DNA of 64,000 bases from positions 59,922,609-59,986,608 of the forward strand of contig CP136066.1 in assembly GCA_032622095.1 (NCBI GenBank), written 5' to 3'. Made by a program: the position numbers and the translations under genes. The notes beneath the pieces are model-generated. The model searched no databases. It was given only the letters and a program-made list of their open reading frames with translations, and was not told the origin of the DNA. Of this stretch, positions 11,390 to 22,742 are shown piece by piece. Source of the stretch: Siphonodentalium dalli. Taxonomy: Eukaryota; Mollusca; Scaphopoda; Gadilida; Siphonodentaliidae. How positions within the stretch are numbered: the first letter of the stretch is position 1; each line of letters starts with the position of its first letter.

Positions 11390-11600
11390 ATGGGAAACCA
11401 GGCGATGAAGCTCGATATACCGCGGCGAAAAAGGTGCGAGAAAGACAAACAAAAACATTCGCATTCCGCTGAGCAGAGGAGAACGGACAACGGCGAGTTA
11501 ATAGGAAAGGGAGATAATGTCACGGACAACAAAAGCAATGTTCGGGATCGAGGCCTCGATAATTATGGACTGAAAGCTCAGAAGGATCACGTCCAATCAG
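11390..11600 (+). CDS. Proposed exon 1 of cGAS-like nucleotidyltransferase gene A
   Basis: An ORF with a good start context (AAGATGG) encodes 70 residues plus one base up to CAG|GTAGTA at 11600/11601. That phase-1 end matches the phase-1 acceptor of the Mab-21 exon at 15762, so the join keeps the frame and gives 413 residues in total. The segment is strongly basic and polar (KR, KDK, HSHS, RR runs) with no hydrophobic core. It resembles the disordered basic N-termini of cGAS-like proteins that help bind nucleic acid. It starts MGNQ, so Gly2 could be myristoylated, although the rest of that signal is weak. GC content is higher than its surroundings, as expected of coding DNA. Unread through, the ORF continues to a stop at 11626. 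Joining the two exons is my inference; a transcript would settle it. Confidence 0.55.
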
Positions 11601-12149
11601 GTAGTAATTGGAGAACATGTAGTTGAGTCTCGATACTCATGCATCAAGCTCTATCCAGAGTCCAATCCCCTTACCGCTGCCAGCACCTACATATAATGTG
11701 AAGATATCGCACATTTATTTATTTGAGACTTTAGTAGGTTACAATTCATTCTGCATTATTCTGAGAAACTGAACTGTCCATATTCATTTGAAATTTGTAA
11801 TGATCAAGCCAGAATGAGTTGTAATTGAGAAACTGTTAGATTTAATTAAGAATATACACATGCAGGCATCGGTCAAACATAGCGTAGCGAGGGGACTGAA
11901 CTCTATTGTGCAGCTTGCTCCTGCATACGTTCACTGTGACTTTGACAATTTTGGCTAATTTTATGTCAAAGCGGATTCATATTTTATTGAACATTCCATA
12001 CATGTGGGCAAATAAAGACAATGTTTGATAAGGTTTTCTTGAATAGTTCACTTGTGTCCGCGTTATAATGACCATTTTGATAATTTGTAAAAATCCATTA
12101 TACATGTACATGTAGGTCGTCATGGAAACGTCTACACTTAACCCTTCTT

Positions 12150-12280
12150 TTATAAAATACTCATTGACGAGTAGTTCCCCCAGGAAATGTTCCGATTGTA
12201 AGTTAACCATTTGTTTTATTTGATACTCATTGACGAGTAGTTCTCTTATGAAATGTTTAGACAATAAGTTCCGAACGACA
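12150..12280. repeat. Two-copy 66-bp direct repeat
   Basis: TACTCATTGACGAGTAGTTC occurs twice about 66 bp apart, followed by similar TATGAAATGTT words. The minus-strand ORF through here (start only at a TTG) translates it as a 22-residue repeat, but nothing else supports coding. Confidence 0.8.
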
Positions 12281-12689
12281 TTATTTGGAAAATTCACACC
12301 AACAATATATTTTGAAATAGTTCTCGTAGTTTGATTTTCCAACAATTTATTAGTGGGGAATTTTTTTATTTTTTTTTACCAACATTTCCATATTTTCCCA
12401 ATTTTGGTAAATGCTGGACTCAAATGGCCATTGGTCGGGTTTGAACATTTCCAACAATTGGAAAGCTTGCAATTTTCATGTTAAAAAAACTGCTAATTAA
12501 TTTAATTCAAACAAATCGGGGTGTGAATTTGCCTGGCGTTAGACCACTATATGTGAGGGTTTTGCAATTTTTTTTAATATTCTCTGACCGAGCCGATCCA
12601 TGGCCGATCCAACGGATTATATCATCCCCTGGCTAGAAGCCATAATAATATTGATCCATTTAGAATAGGCTACCGTCCAGATAAATCAA

Positions 12690-12740
12690 ACTCAAGAGGG
12701 GTGCAAATGGAATTATGCAAACTTGTGAGAAATTCCACCG
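12690..12740 (-). mobile_element. Short fragment of the hAT-like element
   Basis: GAGGGGTGCAAATGGAATTATGCAAACTTGT matches, in reverse, 56437-56465 of the hAT-like element (only the core words are given). An isolated fragment. Confidence 0.55.
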
Positions 12741-12896
12741 TGGACACACCACTCCCCAACGGATGTGATGGGTGGTTTTAATGTCCCGATAAATTCGTGC
12801 GCACGTTAAGTCGACCAACCAGAACGTATTTATCAGACAGACTGCACAGCAAGGAATGGCTGGTAAATCGTATTCGCAGTACACTCTAAGAAGACA

Positions 12897-13600
12897 GCTC
12901 CAAATTTGGTTCCCCGGAGAACCAAGTACCAACATGGAATCAAACAGTTTGGTTCCACACTGCTTTGGTTTCATCTGGAACCAATATCGTCAGTTTGGCT
13001 CTTCAAAGAACCCACCTATTTCAAGTTTTGTGGGAACATTGCCTCGCTTAAATGTCCTGGTCTAAAATTTAATATTTCCACGCATTTTTTTTATTAAGAT
13101 GATACGGGAAGACTAAATCGAGCGGGATTCCTTGAATTGCCAATTATAGACTTTTTAGATTCATATGTTAGACTCTGATTATTTTATTCATGGCGCCGCG
13201 TGGGTAACTCTATTGCTCATATCACAAATACATCTTTTTTATCATCGGGGTCTGTCTATTCGGTGAACAAACATCGTGTGATATAAATTTTAAACGGTAT
13301 AACGTATTTAGAACATTCAGAAACAAACGTGATTTTAACATGCACAATACACATAGTGTCATGGGACTTTGATTTTACAAGCACTCATCATTGTTTCCTA
13401 GGAGGCATTTAATGAACCAAATGGGGAACCCAAAGGAACAATTTGGTTCCATGTATTGTTCTATCCGGGGAACCAGATATAGATAACCAAAGCAGGTCAC
13501 ATTGGTTCTCCACTCAGGACAACAATTAGAAACACATTTGGTTCCACGTTGAACCAGATTGTATGTTGTGTACTTATTTTGGTTCTTTAATTTGCTTCTT
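12897..13600. repeat. GGTTCC/GGAACC-rich zone
   Basis: TTGGTTCC, GGAACCA and related words occur about every 30-50 bases at 12897-13020 and 13410-13610 and resume at 14150-14275. There the exact 20-bp palindrome TTGGTTCCCCGGGGAACCAA lies at 14249-14268. Bases 13030-13400 between the clusters lack the word. Looks like a degenerate palindromic satellite. Confidence 0.65.
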
Positions 13601-13645
13601 CAGGGAACCAAAACATGTTTGATTCTTCATTTGATTCTTTATGTT

Positions 13646-13898
13646 CAAGCCTTGAAATAGGGTGTCTGTCATTTGCAGAATGAGGTCCCCAGAGGGTGAA
13701 TTTAGTGATGCTACCCCGCATAGCGGGCTAGCATCACCAAATTCACCCTCTGGTGACCTCATTCCGCTTACACCTCAGCAGAATGAGGTTCACAGAGGAT
13801 GAATTTGGTAAGCTAGCCCACTATGCGGGGTAGCATCACTAAATTCACCCTCTGGGGACCTCATCCTGCAAATGACAGACACCCTATTTCAAGGCTTG
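13646..13898. mobile_element. MITE family 1, intact copy with perfect 8-bp target duplication
   Basis: The ends are CAAGCCTTGAAATAGGG (13646-13662) and its exact complement (13882-13898). TTTATGTT precedes and follows the element, a perfect 8-bp duplication of a word from the 25-bp array in which it sits. Each half is itself palindromic around CCCGCATAGCGGGC. An 8-bp duplication fits hAT-type transposition. With identical flanks and near-identical arms it looks young compared with the copy at 1779. Confidence 0.93.
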
Positions 13899-14125
13899 TT
13901 TATGTTGGTTCTTCATTTGATTCTTTATGTTGGTTCTTCATTTGGTTCTTTATGTTGGTTCTTCATTTGATTTTTTATGTTGGTTCTTCATTTGATTCTT
14001 TATGTTGGTTCTTCATTTGATTTTTTATGTTGGTTCTTCATTTGATTCTTTATGTTGGTTCTTCATTTGATTCTTTATGTTGGTTCTTCATTTGATTCTT
14101 TATGTTGGTTCTTCATTTGATTCTT
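13899..14125 (+). repeat. 25-bp tandem array, about nine copies
   Basis: The unit is TTTATGTTGGTTCTTCATTT plus GATTC. Copies differ by single bases, such as GATTTTT or GGTTCTT. Partial units lie to the left of the MITE at 13620-13645, so the array was split by that insertion. The ORFs through it only translate the repeat. There are no unique spacers, so it is not a CRISPR array. Confidence 0.95.
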
Positions 14126-14978
14126 CTTCACGAAGAACTAAAACATGCATGTTTGGTTCTTCGTTTTGTTATTTAGTTTGGTCCGCGAAGAACTTCGTTT
14201 TGGTTCTTCGTTTTGGTTCCCCCACTTGGGCAAACACGGGAACCAGTGTTGGTTCCCCGGGGAACCAAATGTTCTCTATGTGTATGTTTCCGTTTCGCGC
14301 GATCAAACATGCATATTTTGTATAACGCGAACAATATTCTTATATTCAAGCGGCCATTCGGGGATACAATAGGCGTCCTAACCCTGATAAATAGTGGCTT
14401 TGTGATACAGCAAAACCTAAGTTGACTGTTTGTAACTTCAGCTGGAGTTTTGGATCACAATACGTGGATTGTTTATCCGTCGCACGGTACGGACATAGCG
14501 GCTACGGTTAAAATGTGCGCATACTTTGATTAAATAGTACCCTAAACGTCAACGAACTTCAAATCCGTTGCATAGCGAAACCTCTCTATAATAGATGCGT
14601 TTCGCATTATGAACAACTACTGATAAGAAACGCCGATAGGGTACTACGTCACTAGAATATGTGTACATTCTATCTGTCGTCGTTTTCCATATCCGTAGAT
14701 GCATGTACGTTAACGTCGTCAAGTTGTCAACATAACTCACCAATAAATCACATAATAATACATTCCAGATCGTTTCTCTGGTCCTCAGTGTGAGGTCTGA
14801 CTTTGAGATTGTGTCCTTAAATTGTAATCGCCATGTAGGCTTCATTTCTATCTCTTAGTAGCAATGAAATCATTCGTCACCATGAAAAACGATAATTTTT
14901 GTGAAACAAAAAGCGCTCGGATCAGTGAACAATGCTCACGACAAACAGAGCTATATCATCTTACTGTGTCCACGGGCC

Positions 14979-15015
14979 CATGGGTGCACCCGGGCGGTCC
15001 CGGGCGGTAATTAGT
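14979..15015. other. GC-rich islet
   Basis: A sudden CCCGGGCGGT doublet with GGGCCCATGGGTGCACCC in otherwise AT-rich intron sequence, just before the hairpin MITE. It could be the edge of an old insertion. No function visible. Confidence 0.5.
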
Positions 15016-15025
15016 CACACCGCGG

Positions 15026-15327
15026 AAATGATGAATGTCTGTGAGAAAATTAATCAATCATTTTTCATTGCATATTTTAGTATTTGGTAGCCATTTGCAG
15101 AAGTATTTTTTTGTAGGAAAAATTGCCATAAAACAACATAATGTCTGAAAAGATGAGTTGAGTCTTTTTGTCTGCCAGATTATTGCAAACGTGGTCGAAT
15201 TATATTTGTTGTTTTATGTTCTTTTTGGACCTTCACACGACAACAAAAATAGTTCTGCAGATGGCTACCAAAAAATTAAATACGCAATGAAAACTATTTT
15301 ATTTATTTTCTCGCAGAGTAATGATTT
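15026..15327. mobile_element. Hairpin MITE upstream of the gene A large exon
   Basis: The left arm (AAATGATGAATGTCTGTGAG through GGTAGCCATTTGCAGA) pairs with the right arm ending CTCGCAGAGTAATGATTT, about 75 bp per arm with a loop of about 150 bp. One matching arm occurs at 32143-32222 upstream of gene B, in the same orientation relative to its gene as the right arm here. Confidence 0.85.
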
Positions 15328-15761
15328 AAGATTGTAGACTGAGCGAATGCACTATAGATTGTTTCATAAGCTAGATAATGCAGTGTGTTCTTGCAAATAT
15401 TTCCTTCGAACTATCGACATACCCCCAAAGCCTTCTTCTTTCTTTTGGTAATTGATTTTATATAACATTCGAAAATATCTCGCATATTATGAGGGTGAAC
15501 ATGTGTTGTTATAGTATACTATAGGATATAGGGGATACTGATTTCCCCCTTCAAATTAATAGTTTGAAATTAAAAGTTATAATTCTAACGATCAAGTCAG
15601 TTAAAAATCGGGCAATCGGTAAACGACAAACTGATCTATATACCAAATATGAATGAAATTGGCTGACATTCGTTCAAGTGATTGCCCTAACTGTCTTAAC
15701 TGTGCAATAAATAGACAAACTAAGAACCACAATTCAGGACAAGTGTTTTCTTACATTTCAG

Positions 15762-16792
15762 CGCAGAAGGCGTCGGTTAAAGTCGGACGATTTTCTGGTT
15801 ATCTTGTTGCAGAACCCCCTGGTGGGCTTGAACCCCTTGGTGATGTTACGGTCTCGAAGAACGACAAGCTATCCAACGATCCATTTGACACCTTCTTCAG
15901 TTCTCTGGGAGCTAACGAGCGAACAATAGTGGGTAGCGCCGCTAGCGGAACGTTGGTTCCCGGAGAGAGTGACGTGGATTACATGATCGTACCCAATGAC
16001 ATAACCATCAACGAGTCTGCATTGACGTATGACCAATTCGACCCATGTTATTTAAAAATACCGAACAACTCCCTGGATGGGGTTAGTCTTGTTTTATCGG
16101 GCGATCACGGGTTCGCACGTGCAAGCATGGTGAGAGAATTCCACATAGATATATTTGGTTCGTTCCAATGGCCAGCACAAGAGAAGGGTGAATCCCGTGT
16201 TGGCAAAATCCTGAGAGGGGCAGTCACTATTGATAACATTCACATGAATGGGCCCTTTGACTATGTTCCACAGTTGAAATTGAGTGGTTTGCCGACGACT
16301 GCGCGGACATTCGCTGACAGGGACCGTAACTGGCCAGCCAGAAATGTTATTGCTTCGATCATTTCGGGAGAATTTCATATTACTGCTCGGATTTCACCGA
16401 GCAATCCTGATCAGGAACATGACTTTTGTTTATCGTTTGCCAAGGCTGAGGTAAGCCTTGCCAAAGCGATGCGTGTTGAGCAGAAAAGGTGCATTGTTAA
16501 GCTGAAAAGGCTGAAAAGATCCCTTGATTGTGACGGTTTACTGACGTCGTACCATATTAAAACTGCTGCCTATTGGTTTTTCGAAGACGTTGCTGCAAAT
16601 ATATGGGATATAGATGACATCGAGCCAATCGTCATCAAAATTTTGGCCAAACTTGCACAATTCGTATGTTCTGGATATCTTCCTCATTATTTCGTACCGA
16701 CTCAAAACCTCCTGTGCGGAGCTACGATGGGAGAACTAAATACCATCAAAACGAATCTACATAACATGATAATTCGCAAGGCATATGCATAA
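15762..16792 (+). CDS. cGAS-like (Mab-21 domain) nucleotidyltransferase A, main exon
   Basis: Encodes the catalytic domain of a Mab-21/cGAS-like nucleotidyltransferase. This family makes cyclic di- or oligonucleotide second messengers in the cytosol after sensing nucleic acid. In the 413-residue model: activation-loop GS at 128-129 (GSAASGT), then DVD supplying Asp141 and Asp143, then FDYVP with the likely third metal-binding acid at Asp237. The C-terminal helical half has DFCLSFAKAE, the hallmark SYHIKT at 333-338 and LPHYFVPTQNLL near 377. All catalytic acids are present, so an active enzyme is plausible. I see no cGAS-type zinc ribbon. The acceptor at 15760-15761 is strong, so I prefer it to the in-frame ATG at 15653, which would add 36 residues of intron-like sequence. 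Stop TAA at 16790-16792. The trigger and product cannot be read from sequence. Confidence 0.92.
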
Positions 16793-17390
16793 CGACCCCG
16801 GCATGATGTTAAGGGGAATAGTCCGGGAGCTGAGAGGGAACCACTGCAACCACAGGAATTAACTTCACTCGACTCATTTTCCTCAATGATACGAAAACAA
16901 GTGGCGATGCAGACCACAGTTCCCCAGAACAAAAAATGACCCCACCCCCAGTAGTACTTATTCCTATAGAAATGTATCCAACTTGGCCGTGCTTAATTTT
17001 TTATAAATTTTTTAAAGTCCACAAACAGGTTAAAAATACACAAAAACAATATGTGTTACATAAATGACTCATATATAGGTAGACAGATATTTTATTACTC
17101 TTCAATTTTATGAATCCCTTGTAAAAATTGGTTCAGAAAAACACCGGTTATGAGCCCAGGTCTGACTCAACCCGGCTGTTAAAATCACTCGTTCGATATG
17201 GTGTCCGCTAAACTGGGTCAAAGAGTCGGATTTGTACACCAACTTGCGCTTTAAAAACACACTCAACGGACTTTGTAAAAATGATAAAAAAAAGGCCGGG
17301 CCAAGGTGGATACCTTTCTATAGGATTAATTACTATTGGGGTAGGTCAATTTTTGTTCTGGGGACCTGCGATGTAGACACCAGACAAGAT
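16793..17390. other. 3' flank of gene A
   Basis: Presumably 3' untranslated sequence followed by spacer. I could not find an AATAAA within the first 400 bases. The ORF at 17232-17510 overlaps the start of an interspersed repeat and has no domain. Confidence 0.45.
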
Positions 17391-18600
17391 GGCGTCCAAC
17401 ATAGCCGCCGTTTTTCAGACGAGGCACTATGTCAGTTTGATGTAAATTATAGAGAGAACATCTCATCAATTGTGTACAAATGTATAATATTATGTGTAGC
17501 TAAGACATAGTGCCACCTTTATGGGCATATATCGAACTCCCGTCCAAGATGGCCACCGGAAGTGGAAAATATAACAATTTCTGTAATATCTTCTAGATCA
17601 GTTCCAGATGTTTTGAATTGGTTGAGAATGGTGACTTTATTTGGCATTTTTCATGTTAATTGATCTTTGGAGCAATATCATACGCCACGCTTGAGGTCTA
17701 GGGCCCTTCCAGTCCCTCAAACATTTGATTTTATAGAACGAGATATAACATTTTACCAAACATCACTATTGGTATTCTAGTCATATTTCAACAAGAAATG
17801 ACCATAACTGTGAATGTACATCAGGCATACCATGACCTCTGAATACTCCAACTCAATGGAACCAAAGTTGTCACTTTGGTTCAAAATGGTCGCCAACATT
17901 ATGGGAAATCGTACCTTTTCCCATTATGCCTTGCAATCACATACCATTTGTGTTATATGGATACAGCGGAATAATCTGCATTCTATACATTGAATACTAA
18001 GACTTATGATGCACCACGGTTAATTGTTATTATTGTAACACGAACATTACAAGAAATATTGAAATTTGTCCTTGACATTGTTCCGGTTTGGACCATTTAT
18101 TCAAGTGAAATGGAACTATCTTTGGTATCAAAACAAGTGATTATTGTTTTGATATTTCTAAATTGTGTCACAATGAGGTCAACAGATCAAATTACTCAAG
18201 GTGGCTTGCAAAATAGCAATCAAATTTGGTAAAAGATGATTTTTTTTAACATTTTCCCGAACATTATTCTCAGCTGTTCCGAAAATGTAGCAAATGTGAC
18301 TCATGTGGTTATTAAACATGTTATTTAATAAGCTGAAAACTAAATATTCTGCTCTGGTTTCCTAGTTGCCATATGGAGAATGACAAATGAATTTAAAGGA
18401 TGCAGTATGGAATTTTTCCGAAAACTAATTTTGGGATTCTAGTCATGTTGTTTATTAAAAATGTTAGTTGAGCATCTGACAACTAAATATTATCTTCTGG
18501 TAGTCCCGACCCTGGATGACGATTGGGGATGGGGAGATAGGGGCACAATAAGTTATAAAACCGTGTTGGTTACGAAATTTCCTCAATTTATATTAGGTAT
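17390..18600 (+). repeat. Interspersed repeat R, copy 1
   Basis: Aligns by eye with 47200-48180 and, in reverse, with 49330-54125. Shared landmarks are CGTCCAAGATGGCC, CAATATCTTCTAG, CTCAATGGAAC, GGAACTATCTTTGGTATCAAA, CAAGGTGGCTTGCAAAATAG and GATGCAGTATGGAA. Diverged, without a coding frame. Family not recognised; all three copies are old. Confidence 0.8.
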
Positions 18601-20440
18601 TTACATGACAAGCGGAATCAAGTCCGTGGTTTGAAGAAGCCAAAGAGGCACCCTCTGAGTTAGGGTGCACCAATATTTGTCAGCACCCTGAGTCCTGACA
18701 CCCTGCTTTATAAATATCGTAGTCATGTCTGTCGTGTCTGTTTTCTACGAGTGATTAATCTAATATGCAGCAATTTATGCTATTCATATAATTATGAACA
18801 TATTATACAGCTTTAAATTTGAATGGATGGTGTTGCTGTTTGTCTTCATTCGGCGAAAGGGTTGCCTAGCTACGAGTTCCCAACTACGTCACCTTTCCTC
18901 TCTTGTGTTATACAGTTATACATGTATACGCAAAATTTACAACTATGGAATATTTAAGTAAAACATTATATTGTAATTCTTGCCCAGATAATTCCGGCTG
19001 ATACATTCAATTAACTCTCTTAGTTATTGGAAGCTTTCGAGAACCAGCCCCTCCCCCAATCATGGATTATATGGTCGAAAATGTTATAATTCAAGCTTGT
19101 GACAGGTAGGAGCTTGTTCAACCTTTGGCTTGAGAAACATATATATAAATGGGGGGGGGGGAGGTGTCACTCTTTTTAATTTCAACGCTGTACCTGCATT
19201 ATTTTTTGGCGCTATAATGAATATTTGCAATTCCAATTGAATTAATGTTATCACATGAGCTCGCTCTCAAATTATCAGAGAAATCGCAACAAGCCGGTAT
19301 CATCCTATAAAAGAATTCTGCATATTTTATTTTTGTTTTGGATGACCCTGTTTCCAAGAAATAACAGAAACAAATCAAGTATAAAATCGACCGGCTCTAA
19401 TCCACTTTTCGAAATGAATTTTTACTCGTGAAAAACAGCAACATATATCAGACAAGAATTACTCATTTCGGCATCCATGAAAGAAGACATGTTTATGACT
19501 GGCCTGACATTTCTTGATGGCAGTTTGTTTGATAATGGCTTATAACTACTCACTGGTGAAATTGACCTCTCGCGCGCAGGTGATTAATTTTGTCAATTAT
19601 TGGTGTGGCCATGTAAAAAACATGTATTTTACATACAGACATTACATGCATGTGTGTATCCACCCTAATCGCGACAAACAAATGGAAATCATCCCGACAA
19701 GGTGAGCCACTGACGTGTTGTATGTGATGCCCATTTGACTATACAATTTATGAAAATAACACAGTCAGCACTAACCCACTAACCAGATGTCTACAGCTGA
19801 TGATTCCAAAAAAAACCAAAACATTCTGGTAAACCAATGGTGAAAACAGGTAATTTTACTCTGATAAATTTATCTAGTGAATGGTCACCATACTATACGC
19901 ACTCATGTGGACGCATCCGTGTATTTTTACTCTAGTAAAATGTTCTCACTGATATATTTCACCAGGGTATTTTAAGGGATGTAAGTATGTATGTGGTTGT
20001 TCTCCTGGAGTAATTCCATCAGGGTAATTTACCATGGTAGTATCGATGTACACTTTCAGCTAACAAATCGGATGCTACATTAATTACAAGTGTGATTACA
20101 TAATGTGTTAAACTCTATTGGACTTAGCGGACTTATTTTTTAACAATATTTTGTCCAATTCTGTAAACTGTTGAGTATGCATGCCACTGGGTACAATTGT
20201 TTTCAACTGACTAACTGACAGAATATAATTTTTCCCATAAAAAGACGCCGAAAACACCTGTTACGTATAATGTGCTATTGTGAAATAGACTTATCGCTCA
20301 TTCCCTTGTAAAATCACTCTGGTAAGAGCCTCGTAAATCGTGTAAAATGGACATACCCTTGTAAATTCCAAGTAAAGGCATGGTGTACGGATATTCAGAA
20401 ATGACAACAAATAATACAAACATTTAAAGAGCGTTGTATA
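18601..20440. other. Unassigned intergenic DNA
   Basis: No gene. 19840-20370 repeats loose variants of a TTTTACTCTGGTAAA motif (TAATTTTACTCTGATAAA, TTTTTACTCTAGTAAA, AATCACTCTGGTAAG), perhaps a very old tandem array. A G10 run lies near 19150. The remainder is featureless. Confidence 0.45.
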
Positions 20441-20448
20441 GAGTTTTT

Positions 20449-20990
20449 TTTAGCTCACCTGAGACGAAGCTATAGTCAGCACTCCTCGTCCGTCGTCCGT
20501 CCACCGGTCCTTCTTCTTTGGAGCCATAAGACCGAATGGGTTCATATTTGATGTGCACGTTCCCTATGCGACTCACATTCAGATTTGTTCAAATGAGGTA
20601 ACTGTGTCAAATATTTGTGAAAGCAGGGCCATAACTCTATTCCTCCATAGTAATTCTTAGAATAACTTCTTCTCAAGAACCATTGGGCCGATTTAGCTTC
20701 TATTCGGTATGGAGTGACTTGGGTGACTGGGGTTCAGATTTGTTCAAATGGGGTCACTGGGTCCAATAGGGACAGAGCCATGAACACAACTAAAACAAAT
20801 CTTTTTAGATTGAACTCCTTGTTCAATTTAACACAAAAAAATACAATACAAAAACAAAATTATTTAAAAAAATAAACCAAAATATTTTTTTTTTTCAAAT
20901 AATTTTATTTTTATTTTAATTGAGATTAATTTTTTGCTCAATTAAAAAAAAAATAACACCATTATAACATCCACCAGGGTGACTGAACCA
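20449..20990 (+). mobile_element. Truncated copy of the TTTAGCTCACCTGAGACG element
   Basis: Same opening as 8355 (TTTTTTAGCTCACCTGAGAC), CGTCCGTCGTCCGTCC, two core repeats (TTCAGATTTGTTCAAATG near 20580 and 20730), then an A/T tail with TTGAACTCCTTGTTCAATTT. The tail and the following CACCATTATAAC recur after the element at 39527. Confidence 0.8.
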
Positions 20991-21337
20991 AATTTGGTTT
21001 AAATCAGTCTAAAATCAAGAGCATGCAAACAGCAGATTATACTCAGAGCTCTATGAGATATGAGGAAAGTGCCTGCGATCACAGAATGTTTACTCAAAGT
21101 CGCCGTTGCGAAGTTCATATTTTACTCATTTGACCGCTTATTAGACCAACAGAGTCGCTCTGAGAACGAAATGAATCGCCCGAAGATAATCCGCTATCGA
21201 TTCACATTCCAGGAAACCCACGCGCACAACTGGAAACGAAAACAACGAATTGGGTGTATTTTATTTTTGGCAAGTGACGTCACACTGTACCTTCCCACAC
21301 TCTGTTGACATTGCGTTATCGAAATCGGATGCTGCAT

Positions 21338-21433
21338 TGTTTTGTTTTATTTCACAAACATGTTTCGTTTTCATTGGAAATCGTGTGTTTTGTTTTATTT
21401 CACAAACATGTTTCGTTTTCATTGGAAATCGTG
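21338..21433. repeat. 48-bp direct duplication
   Basis: Two consecutive, nearly identical 48-bp units containing TGTTTTGTTTTATTTCACAA and CATTGGAAATCG. The rest of 20991-22400 holds no recognisable gene; a G15 run lies at 22266-22280. Confidence 0.9.
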
Positions 21434-22402
21434 AATTCGGAATGGGTTTATATGTGTAATAAAATATTGAATATACGACAGGAATTTGTTCGCGTAGCCA
21501 ACAGATCGAAGAGTAAAATTAATGCGTACATATTTGGACGAAGTTCGTGTGGTCACTGCCGAGTCAGAATAGGTCCACGGGAACTTTGAAATACTTTCAA
21601 CCTATTGTTGATAATACATGGGATACGTGACTGCTTTCGTAGATTTCTGCTTTCAAGTTCCACAAGAAGAGTACGAATTACGTTCATGACTGGACTATTG
21701 TCAGAAGGGATTCTTGGGCGGCTATGCAGTCTACTTATCTGCGTGTACCATATTTCAATTCTTTGTGAAACTGATTTTAATATGATCATATAGTTAATAC
21801 AGATCTATATGATATGGCTTCTTCCATTCTTTGAGTTGAAAAAGTCAACACTAGGGTGTTATTATGCTAAATAATATAATATCTATGTTTAGGGTAAACA
21901 CACCCACCCCTCTCAAAATGGACCACATTCTCATCATTTTCTGGGGTTTTTTTTTTCAATTTTCCTCCAACTCATTCTTTTTTTATTATAATATACAAAA
22001 ACGTGACACAGCGGTAGCGACCAGAATAAGCTTTTGGTTTAATGACGAAAATAATGTTGAGTAATAAAAATTAATAAAATAAAATGACTTTACCACCAGC
22101 TGTTTCCACCACAACTTTTGCTCCCGTTACCCAAAACACATGAATAATTTTATTCAGCATTATTCATTTAGAGGGGAATTCCGGTAATACTAGCAGAGGG
22201 TGGACATAACAACAGATAATACAAGAGCAGAATCTACTAGGTAATTTGTTGGAATTTTCCTACCTGGGGGGGGGGGGGGGTCGTGAGGTTGAAATTTGTT
22301 GGCTATTGGCAATCAAACGGCTAGACCAACAGAGTTGAACACAGGTGTCTATTAACCGGGGAGTGTCATGTGATATGTGCAGTTTACATCGGGGGCACTA
22401 AT

Positions 22403-22729
22403 GCTGAAGGGGTCACTCTCACAAAAAAGTGTTGAAGGGTACACATGGTTTGAAAATGTGCTGTACAGGGTACACAGGGTTTGTGATCGGCACTATCACG
22501 GTTACTTAAACTGTGTTTCTGAAAGTTTGTCACCTATCAACAGTTTGTTTTTCAGTTCATTTTAATGTTCATTTGAACGTAAACAATTATTCCCTAACAT
22601 ACATCATGGCAGATACGAAAATCTAAAGGTCATTTATATTGAGATTTCAAAACATGTGTATCCTTCAGCACATTTTCAAAACCTGTGTACCCTTCAGCAC
22701 TTTTTTTGGTGAGAGTGAACCCTTCAGAG
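22403..22729. mobile_element. Hairpin element with roughly 80-bp arms
   Basis: CTGAAGGGGTCACTCTCACA, GTTGAAGGGTACACATGG and GAAAATGTGCTG at 22403-22480 reappear inverted at 22645-22729. It ends a dozen bases before the large Helentron-like element. The ORFs across both arms are mirror translations of the same repeat. Confidence 0.85.
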
Positions 22730-22742
22730 GCACTTATTATTA

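Larger units (their letters stand above)
11601..15761 (+). other. Proposed 4.2-kb intron of gene A, full of repeats
   Basis: Begins GTAGTA and ends with a strong acceptor (TTTTCTTACATTTCAG). It holds a 66-bp duplication, a GGTTCC-rich zone, a fresh MITE, a 25-bp tandem array and a hairpin MITE, listed separately. The stretches 11640-12140, 13100-13400 and 14280-14975 show nothing identifiable. Bases 15515-15590 match the region upstream of gene B. Confidence 0.5.

Noticed and set aside
11977-12345. 122-codon minus-strand ORF with a 22-residue internal repeat
   Set aside because: Its only upstream start is TTG, the repeat is explained by a 66-bp DNA duplication in the gene A intron, and no family resemblance is visible.
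13899-14125. Possible CRISPR-like array of 25-bp units
   Set aside because: The units are contiguous without unique spacers, and the genome is eukaryotic.
15653-15761. ATG at 15653 as the start of nucleotidyltransferase A
   Set aside because: The codons before 15762 have no counterpart in gene B, while both genes have an acceptor at the same phase; the ATG remains possible only if the gene is intronless.
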